Of a DNA stretch of 7,547 nt, positions 1 to 7,547 are shown one piece after another. The notes below the pieces were generated by a model. It was not told the DNA's origin, ran no database searches, and worked only from the letters and a program-made list of their open reading frames with translations. Every line of letters starts with the position of its first letter. The first letter of the stretch is position 1. A program made the position numbers and the translations under genes. The stretch comes from an uncultured Thiomonas sp. (GTDB lineage: Bacteria; Pseudomonadota; Gammaproteobacteria; Burkholderiales; Burkholderiaceae_C): positions 1 through 7,547 of the forward strand of contig CALBRU010000139.1 in NCBI GenBank assembly GCA_937927695.1, in the 5' to 3' direction.

Positions 1-1
1 G

Positions 2-475
2 GCCACCGCCACGGCCGACGAAGTCTTCGCCCACCAGCCCGACGGCGTGTTCCTCTCCCACGGCCCTGGTGACCCCGAGCCCTGCGATAACGCCATTGCC
101 GCGACCCAGAGCATCATCGCCGCCGGCATGCCGCCCGTCGGCATCTGCCTCGGTCATCAGATCATGGGGCTGGCCGCTGGCGGCAAGAGCTTCAAGATGA
201 AATTCGGCCATCACGGCGCCAATCACCCGGTCAAAGACCTGGACAGCGGCCGCGTCTCCATCACCAGCCAGAACCACGGCTTTGCGGTGGACGCGGCCAG
301 CCTGCCCGACACCGTGCGCACCACGCATGTCTCGCTGTTCGACGGCACGCTGCAAGGGCTGGCCTGGAAGGACAAGCCGGCGTTCTGTTTTCAGGGCCAT
401 CCGGAAGCCAGTCCCGGGCCGCATGACATCGGTTACCTGTTCGACCGTTTTGTCGGTCTGATGGATCGCGCCTGA
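2..475 (+). CDS. carA: Carbamoyl-phosphate synthetase small (glutaminase) subunit, 5' end missing
   Basis: This is the last 157 residues of the small subunit, which hydrolyses glutamine and passes ammonia through a tunnel to CarB in the cytoplasm. The frame is open from base 2, so the gene begins before the window; full-length CarA is about 380 residues, so roughly 40% is seen. The visible part is the class I glutamine amidotransferase domain. The nucleophile Cys lies in GICLGHQ (codon 146-148), and the His and Glu of the catalytic triad lie in GHPEASPGPHD (codons 398-400 and 404-406). The oxyanion region SHGPGDP and the family block MKFGHHGANHPVKD are present, and QNHGFAV matches CarA rather than other amidotransferases. 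The GTG at 47 is internal, not a start. leuE follows after 8 bases, so the two are almost certainly cotranscribed. Identification is very secure; promoter and N-terminal domain cannot be judged. Confidence 0.98.
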   Translation, partial: ATATADEVFAHQPDGVFLSHGPGDPEPCDNAIAATQSIIAAGMPPVGICLGHQIMGLAAGGKSFKMKFGHHGANHPVKDLDSGRVSITSQNHGFAVDAASLPDTVRTTHVSLFDGTLQGLAWKDKPAFCFQGHPEASPGPHDIGYLFDRFVGLMDRA

Positions 476-483
476 GACTGCCC

Positions 484-1176
484 ATGGATCACATGTTCGG
501 CATCGTCAATCTGTGGACCTATGTGCTCGGGGTGATTTTCATCGTCCTGCTGCCGGGGCCGAACTCGCTCTATGTGCTGAGCGTGGCGGCGCAGCGCGGG
601 GTGCGCCAAGGGTATCGCGGCGCGTTCGGAGTGTTTCTGGGCGATACGGTGTTGATGGTGCTGGCCGCAGCCGGGGCAGCCTCGTTGCTGGAAACCAATC
701 TGGCCGTTTATCACCTGGTTCAGGCGGCGGGAGCGCTGTATTTGGGTTGGCTGGGCATCAATATGCTGCGCGCGGCCTGGAAGCGCTGGCATACGCCTGA
801 CACCGGATTGCATGCCCAGGCGCCGCACTCCCATACCCACCCCGAGCAGGTTGGAAAGCGGCTGGAAAACCCGTTTCAAAAAGCCTTGTTCATCAGTCTG
901 CTCAACCCCAAGGCGATTTTGTTTTTTGTGTCGTTTTTCATCCAGTTCGTCGATCCGCATTACCCGCATCCGGCACTGTCGTTTCTGCTGCTGGGCCTTA
1001 TCGTCCAGTTCTTCAGTCTGCTCTATCTGTCGGTGCTGATCTTTGGCGGCGTGCGTGTGGCGGATGCCTTTCGCCGCCGCCGACGCCTTTCCGCGCTGAC
1101 GATGGGCGCGACCGGCACCGGATTCTTCGGCTTCGGCGTAAAACTGGCGCTGGCGGCCACCGCAAAAACACACTGA
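484..1176 (+). CDS. leuE: LeuE-type amino-acid exporter (LysE/RhtB family)
   Basis: This 230-residue inner-membrane protein belongs to the LysE/RhtB family, whose members export amino acids by an ion-coupled mechanism. It matches remembered E. coli LeuE (212 residues, leucine efflux) almost end to end: NLWTYVLGVIFIVLLPGPN near the start, then GVFLGD, LGALYL-like GALYLGWLG, and SLLNPKAILFFVSFFIQF. Signature motifs are PGPN (residues 24-27) and NPKA (141-144). Hydrophobic stretches at about 12-32, 46-68, 73-95, 134-156, 163-190 and 205-225 fit six membrane segments. The loop at 100-130 is longer than in E. coli and His-rich (HSHTHP). The ATG at 484 aligns with the E. coli start; no good Shine-Dalgarno precedes it, so translation may depend on coupling to carA, whose stop is 8 bases upstream. 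It sits between carA and carB. The substrate is inferred from similarity only. Confidence 0.9.
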   Translation: MDHMFGIVNLWTYVLGVIFIVLLPGPNSLYVLSVAAQRGVRQGYRGAFGVFLGDTVLMVLAAAGAASLLETNLAVYHLVQAAGALYLGWLGINMLRAAWKRWHTPDTGLHAQAPHSHTHPEQVGKRLENPFQKALFISLLNPKAILFFVSFFIQFVDPHYPHPALSFLLLGLIVQFFSLLYLSVLIFGGVRVADAFRRRRRLSALTMGATGTGFFGFGVKLALAATAKTH

Positions 1177-1197
1177 TTTTTCACCTGATTCAACCGC

Positions 1198-1205
1198 AAA
1201 AGAGA
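1198..1205 (+). promoter_or_regulatory. Probable ribosome binding site of carB
   Basis: The purine run AAAAGAGA lies 7 bases before the carB ATG at 1213. It is a moderate rather than strong Shine-Dalgarno match. It supports the chosen start, which also gives the family N-terminus MPKRSDIKSILIIGAGPIVIG. No clear promoter or terminator was seen in the 36-base leuE-carB gap, which agrees with one transcript across carA, leuE and carB. Confidence 0.5.
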
Positions 1206-1212
1206 CTCGCCC

Positions 1213-4437
<3,225 letters not shown>

Positions 4438-4451
4438 AATCAATTCCATCT

Positions 4452-4503
4452 GAGCACCGCACCCAGGCGATTTGACGCCGCAGGCTGCGGTGCTCGTTTT
4501 TTT
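4452..4503 (+). terminator. Intrinsic terminator or attenuator between carB and greA
   Basis: A perfect 10-base inverted repeat, GAGCACCGCA (4452-4461) and TGCGGTGCTC (4486-4495), is followed by one G and seven T (4497-4503). The 24-base loop holds a further GGCG/CGCC pair (4466-4469 with 4476-4479) that extends the fold. This is a textbook Rho-independent terminator 14 bases after the carB stop. It ends only 20 bases before the greA ATG, so no promoter fits between it and greA. The local repeat CCGCA-GGC-TGCGG (4478-4490) competes for the right arm, so a second, non-terminating fold is possible. Confidence 0.85.
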
Positions 4504-4514
4504 CCTGGTTTAAC

Positions 4515-4519
4515 GGAGG
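4515..4519 (+). promoter_or_regulatory. Ribosome binding site of greA
   Basis: GGAGG is a strong Shine-Dalgarno. Two adjacent in-frame ATG codons follow: 4524 is 4 bases away, which is short, and 4527 is 7 bases away, which is near optimal. The site therefore favours the second ATG, giving a 157-residue protein beginning MATPMT, while family length and the MxxxPMT N-terminus are compatible with either. Confidence 0.75.
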
Positions 4520-4523
4520 CCCA

Positions 4524-5000
4524 ATGATGGCGACCCCCATGACGCGCAAAGGCGCGGAACAACTCAAGCAAGAACTGCATCGTCTCAAGACCATCGAGCG
4601 ACCCGCGGTGATCCAGGCCATCGCCGAGGCGCGTGCGCAAGGCGATTTGTCTGAAAACGCCGAATACGACGCGGCTCGCGACAAGCAGGGCTTTATCGAA
4701 GGCCGCATTGCTGACATCGAAAGCAAACTCGGCACGGCGCAGATCATCGACCCGAGCGAACTGCAGGCCGACGGCCGCGTGGTGTTCGGCGCTACGGTGG
4801 AACTGAGCGACGAAGCCAGCGGCGACGAAATCACCTACCAGATCGTGGGCGACGACGAAGCCGATCTCAAGCAGGGACGTATTTCCATCAACTCCCCCAT
4901 CGCTCGGGCGCTGATCGGCAAAGAGTCTGGTGAAGTTGCACAGGTCGCCGCGCCGGGTGGCGTGCGCCACTACGAAATCCTTGCCGTGCACTACAGATGA
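4524..5000 (+). CDS. greA: Transcript cleavage and elongation factor GreA
   Basis: GreA enters the RNA polymerase secondary channel and stimulates cleavage of backtracked RNA, rescuing stalled elongation complexes. The 158 residues match E. coli GreA (158) throughout. Residues 1 to about 75 form the antiparallel coiled coil; the tip motif GDLSENAEY contains D41 and E44, the acidic pair that supports the catalytic Mg2+. Residues from about 80 form the FKBP-like C-terminal domain, with GRVVFGATVEL, YQIVGDDEAD and the family block SPIARALIGKESGE followed by APGG. The start could be the second ATG at 4527 because of ribosome binding site spacing. The stop overlaps the next gene's ATG (ATGA, 4997-5000), so the two are probably translationally coupled. 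An intrinsic terminator stands just upstream; greA of E. coli is known to have a terminated leader, so attenuation is plausible here. Confidence 0.98.
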   Translation: MMATPMTRKGAEQLKQELHRLKTIERPAVIQAIAEARAQGDLSENAEYDAARDKQGFIEGRIADIESKLGTAQIIDPSELQADGRVVFGATVELSDEASGDEITYQIVGDDEADLKQGRISINSPIARALIGKESGEVAQVAAPGGVRHYEILAVHYR

Positions 5001-5422
5001 GCAGTCTGCGCACCCGCTGGTTTCTCGCCGCGCTCTGGCTGGGCGGCATGACGGCCGTCGGCCTCATCGGTGCGCCCACGGCGTTCGCCACGGTGCCCGA
5101 GAAAATGATCGCCGCCGCCGTGGCCAGTCGGATGTTCTACCTCATGGCTCTGGCTGCCATCGTTTTCGGTGTGTTGATTGCCGCGCTTGAACGGTTTGCC
5201 GACAAAAAGGCGATGTCGGCGGATCTGCTGCTGCCGCTGGGCGGCGTGTTTTTTGCCGTCTTGGGCGAATTCGGCGTGGTGCCTCGGTTGCTGCAGGCCG
5301 CCTATAGCCATTCGCCGCAAGCAGGCATGTGGCACGGTATCGCCAGTCTGGTGTTCGCCCTGCAGGCACTGTGTGTGGCTGCGTATGTGTGGCGGCTGCC
5401 AACACGCCGCAAAACGGCCTGA
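4997..5422 (+). CDS. DUF4149 (TMEM205-like) integral membrane protein of unknown function
   Basis: This small protein of 141 residues has four predicted membrane segments, at about 7-28, 44-64, 75-93 and 111-131, with short basic ends (MSSLRTR and RLPTRRKTA). The N-terminal LWLGGMTAVGLIGAPTAFA and the second-segment context resemble the DUF4149 family, a group of four-helix membrane proteins without an established biochemical role. Polar residues within or beside the helices include E64 and the GEFGVVPR stretch of helix 3. The ATG overlaps the greA stop by four bases, and no separate promoter is visible, so it is the last gene of the greA unit. I recall a gene of this type after greA in other Burkholderiales. 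It converges on yhbY with only 18 bases between. Family assignment is by pattern and context; no function is claimed. Confidence 0.8.
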   Translation: MSSLRTRWFLAALWLGGMTAVGLIGAPTAFATVPEKMIAAAVASRMFYLMALAAIVFGVLIAALERFADKKAMSADLLLPLGGVFFAVLGEFGVVPRLLQAAYSHSPQAGMWHGIASLVFALQALCVAAYVWRLPTRRKTA

Positions 5423-5440
5423 AACTCTTTCGAAAGCGCT

Positions 5441-5932
5441 TCAGCCGCGTGACGATTTTTTCACGCTGGTCTGGCGCAGCTTGGCGCGCTTGACCTTGCC
5501 CGTGGCCGAAAGGCGCTGATTGCCCAGCAGGGTGACGCGCTTGACCTTGGCCCGGTGTGTCGGGCTGCTGGCCGGCACGACCACTTTGACGGTGCGAGGC
5601 GATTTGCCGCGCTTGGCGACTTGCGTTTCTTCTCCAGGCGCCAGGCGGGTTTCTTTCGGGCGCGGCCGATACAACACCAGCAGTTTGCCGATCGCTTGCA
5701 CAGGAGCGGCGCCCAGCGTGTCGCAGATGGTGTGTTGCATGGCCAGGCGCGCAGCGGCATCGTCACCAAACACGCGCACCTTGATGAGTTCGTGCGCTTT
5801 GAGCGCCACGTCGATTTCCGCCAGATTGGCCGGATTGAGCCCTTGCTCGCCGATCATCACGACGGGTTTGAGCCCATGTGCCTGGGCGCGCAGACTGCTG
5901 CGAAAGGGTGGAGTGAGTTCCAATGGGGTCAT
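5441..5932 (-). CDS. yhbY: YhbY-type RNA-binding protein (CRM domain) with basic C-terminal tail
   Basis: YhbY-family proteins bind pre-50S ribosomal particles and are linked to 23S rRNA assembly. Residues 1-90 form the CRM (KH-like) domain and match E. coli YhbY closely: LRAQAHGLKPVVMIGEQGL carries the GxxG loop (residues 28-31), followed by HELIKVRV and IGKLLVLYRP. E. coli YhbY stops about here (97 residues), whereas this protein continues for 73 more residues with 21 Lys or Arg and only 3 acidic residues, probably a disordered RNA-binding tail. I chose the ATG at 5932 (163 residues); a TTG at 5941 would add three residues, but family members begin close to xxLELTPxxR. No clear Shine-Dalgarno is visible. 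The gene is divergent from rlmE, another 50S maturation factor, with 74 bases between them. Confidence 0.93.
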   Translation of the reverse strand: MTPLELTPPFRSSLRAQAHGLKPVVMIGEQGLNPANLAEIDVALKAHELIKVRVFGDDAAARLAMQHTICDTLGAAPVQAIGKLLVLYRPRPKETRLAPGEETQVAKRGKSPRTVKVVVPASSPTHRAKVKRVTLLGNQRLSATGKVKRAKLRQTSVKKSSRG

Positions 5933-5967
5933 GATTGCCAAGCGCGTCGCGTCATCTTTGCGCGCGC

Positions 5968-5996
5968 ATTTTGAAGTCTTAATCCGCTATTGTCCT
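5968..5996 (-). promoter_or_regulatory. Possible yhbY promoter
   Basis: Read on the - strand, AGGACA (5996-5991) and CAAAAT (5973-5968) are separated by exactly 17 bases. Each matches its sigma-70 hexamer at 4 of 6 positions. Initiation near 5961 would leave a leader of about 30 bases before the ATG at 5932. It is the best match in the divergent yhbY-rlmE gap but remains weak. I saw no comparable forward promoter for rlmE there. Confidence 0.3.
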
Positions 5997-6006
5997 TGAA
6001 GAACCT

Positions 6007-6657
6007 ATGTCGAGTGCGAAGAAAAACAAATTCAGCAAAGCTTGGCTGCAGGATCATCTCAACGATCCCTATGTGAAGATGGCGCAGCGCGAGGGCTATC
6101 GAGCCCGCGCCGCCTACAAGCTCAAGGAAATCGACGAGGCCGAGGGGCTGTTGCGGCCCGGGCAGATCGTGGTCGATCTGGGCAGCACGCCGGGCTCGTG
6201 GTCGCAATATGCGCGCAACCGGCTGATGCGTGGCGGCGTGGTGCAGGGCACTATTTTGGCGCTGGATTTGCTGCCCATGGAGCCCGTGCCCGATGTGCAT
6301 TTTCTGCTGGGTGACTTCCGCGAAGAGGCGGTGGTGAACCAGTTGGAGGCGCTTCTCGAAGGGCGCAAGGTCGACGTGGTGTTGTCCGATATGGCGCCCA
6401 ATCTCACCGGCATTCCGTCGGCCGATGCGGCCCGAATCGAACATCTGAGCGAACTCGCCTTGGACTTTGCGCAGCGCTGGCTGCAACCCCAGGGCGCAAT
6501 GGTGATCAAGACCTTTCACGGCAGTTATTACAGTCAGATCGTGAAGGCTTTCAAGCTGGTATTTCAGCAGGTGAAGGCGGTCAAGCCGCGAGCATCGCGG
6601 GACAAATCGGCGGAAACTTTCATTCTGGCGCGCACGCTGAAAAAGTCGGCTACCTAA
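6007..6657 (+). CDS. rlmE: 23S rRNA 2'-O-ribose methyltransferase RlmE (FtsJ/RrmJ)
   Basis: RlmE transfers a methyl group from S-adenosylmethionine to the ribose of U2552 in the 23S rRNA A-loop, a late step of 50S maturation. The 216 residues fit the family (E. coli 209). The K-D-K-E catalytic tetrad is present as K38 (RAAYKLKE), D128 (LSDMAPNLTG), K168 (MVIKTFHG) and E203 (SAETFILAR). The SAM-binding loop is VVDLGSTPGSWSQYA (residues 55-69), where many relatives have GAAPGGW; the GS-PGSW form is, as I recall, usual in betaproteobacteria. The start is the ATG at 6007; GAAG at about 5998-6001 is a weak ribosome binding site with short spacing. The gene precedes ftsH, the conserved arrangement in which both respond to heat shock in E. 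coli. Confidence 0.97.
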   Translation: MSSAKKNKFSKAWLQDHLNDPYVKMAQREGYRARAAYKLKEIDEAEGLLRPGQIVVDLGSTPGSWSQYARNRLMRGGVVQGTILALDLLPMEPVPDVHFLLGDFREEAVVNQLEALLEGRKVDVVLSDMAPNLTGIPSADAARIEHLSELALDFAQRWLQPQGAMVIKTFHGSYYSQIVKAFKLVFQQVKAVKPRASRDKSAETFILARTLKKSAT

Positions 6658-6693
6658 GCGCTCAACGTGATTGCAGCTACCTCGACAGACTTG

Positions 6694-6731
6694 CTATTTG
6701 TCAAATTCGATCAGATTGACAGAATCAATAG
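6694..6731 (+). repeat. Interrupted dyad in the rlmE-ftsH gap
   Basis: TGTCAA (6699-6704) and TTGACA (6716-6721) are perfect inverted copies around an 11-base centre. They are flanked by CTATT (6694-6698) and AATAG (6727-6731), also inverted copies, with five extra bases on the right side. A further GACAGA at 6684-6689 repeats the one at 6718-6723. It may be an operator or RNA hairpin; there is no T-run, so it is not an obvious rlmE terminator. Confidence 0.45.
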
Positions 6732-6775
6732 CCCATTTTGTCGGATCGGTTTTCCACAATCGCTGCGCCCTGCCT

Positions 6776-6803
6776 CTTGAAATGCCTAAAATGCGCTGCA
6801 TGT
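6776..6803 (+). promoter_or_regulatory. Candidate heat-shock (sigma-32, RpoH) promoter of ftsH
   Basis: CTTGAAA (6776-6782) is a perfect match to the RpoH -35 core. After 13 bases, CTGCATGT (6796-6803) matches the RpoH -10 consensus CCCCATNT at five of its seven defined positions. Transcription would begin near 6810, leaving about 30 bases before the ftsH start and including its ribosome binding site. ftsH is a known RpoH-dependent gene in E. coli, which supports the reading. It could also be a chance match. Confidence 0.55.
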
Positions 6804-6828
6804 CTTGCATCTGCGCTTGCCCTGTTTC

Positions 6829-6834
6829 AGGAGG
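6829..6834 (+). promoter_or_regulatory. Ribosome binding site that fixes the ftsH TTG start
   Basis: AGGAGG is a perfect Shine-Dalgarno core and lies 6 bases before TTG at 6841. This, together with the conserved FtsH N-terminus that follows immediately, is the main evidence that translation starts at TTG and not at the first in-frame ATG (6964). Confidence 0.85.
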
Positions 6835-6840
6835 TTGGTT

Positions 6841-7547
6841 TTGAATAATCAATGGTTTTCCAAAATTGCGATCTGGCTGGTGATCGGTCTTGTACTGTTC
6901 ACGGTGTTCAAGCAGTTCGATCGTCCCCAGCAGACCGCAGATGCCGTGAGCTACACCCAGTTCATGCAAGACGCGAAAGCCGGGCGCATCAAAAAAGTCA
7001 TCGTGCACCAGAGCGGTATTCTCGACGTTACGACCACGGAAGGGCGTCGTTTCAATCTCACCTCGCCCGGCGACCTGTGGATGGTTGGCGACCTGGTGAA
7101 AGACGGTGTGGATGTCGTCGGCGCCCCGCGCCAGGAACAATCGTTCCTGACGCAGATCTTCATTTCCTGGTTCCCGATGCTGTTGTTGATCGGCGTCTGG
7201 GTCTTCTTCATGCGCCAGATGCAGGGCGGTGGCCGTGGCGGTGCGTTCAGCTTCGGCAAGTCCAAGGCCCGCCTGCTCGATGAATCGAGCAACAACGTAA
7301 CCTTTGCTGACGTCGCCGGTTGCGACGAGGCCAAGGAAGACGTGAAGGAACTGGTGGACTTTCTCAAAGACCCGCAGAAATTCCAGAAACTCGGCGGGCG
7401 CATTCCTCGTGGGGTGCTGCTTGTCGGCCCTCCTGGCACCGGCAAGACGCTGCTGGCCAAGAGTATTGCGGGTGAAGCAAAAGTACCGTTTTTCACCATC
7501 TCGGGTTCTGACTTCGTCGAAATGTTCGTCGGCGTGGGCGCGGCTCG
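6841..7547 (+). CDS. ftsH: ATP-dependent zinc metalloprotease FtsH, 3' end missing
   Basis: FtsH is a membrane-anchored hexameric AAA+ protease that degrades misassembled membrane proteins and regulators such as sigma-32. The first 235 residues are visible; the frame is still open at the window end, and family members are about 610-650 residues long. Membrane segment 1 spans about 9-23 and segment 2 about 103-123, flanking the periplasmic region. Then come the AAA+ start VTFADVAGCDEAKEDVKELV, Walker A GPPGTGKT (196-203) and the pore loop MFVGVG (228-233). Walker B, the second region of homology and the HEXXH zinc site lie beyond the window. The start is TTG at 6841, giving (M)NNQWFSKIA as in other betaproteobacterial FtsH; the first in-frame ATG (codon 42) would remove segment 1. 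The frame has a stop at 6787-6789. A heat-shock-like promoter lies upstream. Confidence 0.98.
   Translation, partial: MNNQWFSKIAIWLVIGLVLFTVFKQFDRPQQTADAVSYTQFMQDAKAGRIKKVIVHQSGILDVTTTEGRRFNLTSPGDLWMVGDLVKDGVDVVGAPRQEQSFLTQIFISWFPMLLLIGVWVFFMRQMQGGGRGGAFSFGKSKARLLDESSNNVTFADVAGCDEAKEDVKELVDFLKDPQKFQKLGGRIPRGVLLVGPPGTGKTLLAKSIAGEAKVPFFTISGSDFVEMFVGVGAA

Noticed and set aside
5939..5941. TTG at 5941 (- strand) as the yhbY start.
   Set aside because: The ATG three codons later matches the family N-terminus better, and no ribosome binding site supports the TTG.
5929..6519. Open frame on the - strand opposite rlmE.
   Set aside because: It is antisense to a gene whose four catalytic residues are all in place, and its composition (His, Arg, Leu, Gln rich) is that of a shadow frame.
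6716..6743. Exact -35 consensus TTGACA in the rlmE-ftsH gap as a sigma-70 promoter for ftsH.
   Set aside because: At spacings of 15-19 bases there is no acceptable -10 hexamer; the best is TCGGAT at 19 bases. The hexamer is better explained as half of the dyad.
6852..7283. ATG-initiated + strand frame of 143 codons overlapping the start of ftsH.
   Set aside because: It is out of frame with ftsH, which has the ribosome binding site, membrane segments and Walker A motif. The translated product has no sensible pattern.
6951..7499. Open frame on the - strand inside ftsH.
   Set aside because: It is antisense to the conserved AAA+ region, is rich in Ser, Pro and Arg, and has no domain or start signal.

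Overview
This window is an ordinary stretch of core chromosome from a GC-rich betaproteobacterium, most likely of the order Burkholderiales. The evidence is protein-level resemblance to family members I remember, such as the FtsH N-terminus beginning (M)NNQWFSKIA and the CarB and GreA sequences, together with the gene order. The genus cannot be fixed from what is visible. No mobile element, CRISPR array, tRNA, rRNA or phage remnant was seen.

Layout. On the + strand, positions 2-475 hold the C-terminal part of carA, followed by leuE (484-1176), carB (1213-4437), greA (4524-5000) and a small membrane protein of the DUF4149 family (4997-5422). On the - strand, yhbY (5441-5932) converges on the DUF4149 gene and diverges from rlmE. 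On the + strand again are rlmE (6007-6657) and the 5' part of ftsH (6841 to the window end), which starts with TTG. The window is densely coded; the largest non-coding gap is the 183 bases between rlmE and ftsH.

How the genes fit together. carA and carB encode the two subunits of carbamoyl-phosphate synthetase (arginine and pyrimidine synthesis) and are split by an amino-acid exporter gene of the LeuE type. The second half is the conserved block greA-yhbY-rlmE-ftsH, concerned with transcript elongation, 50S ribosome maturation and membrane protein quality control. In many proteobacteria it continues into folP and glmM, which would lie beyond the window.

The most interesting non-coding signals are a strong intrinsic terminator in the short carB-greA gap that can also fold differently and may act as a greA attenuator, and a good match to a heat-shock (sigma-32) promoter just upstream of ftsH. 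Several bases and residues that would decide function are pointed out, including altered effector-site residues in CarB and a basic tail on YhbY. I found no convincing sign of a new biological system here.
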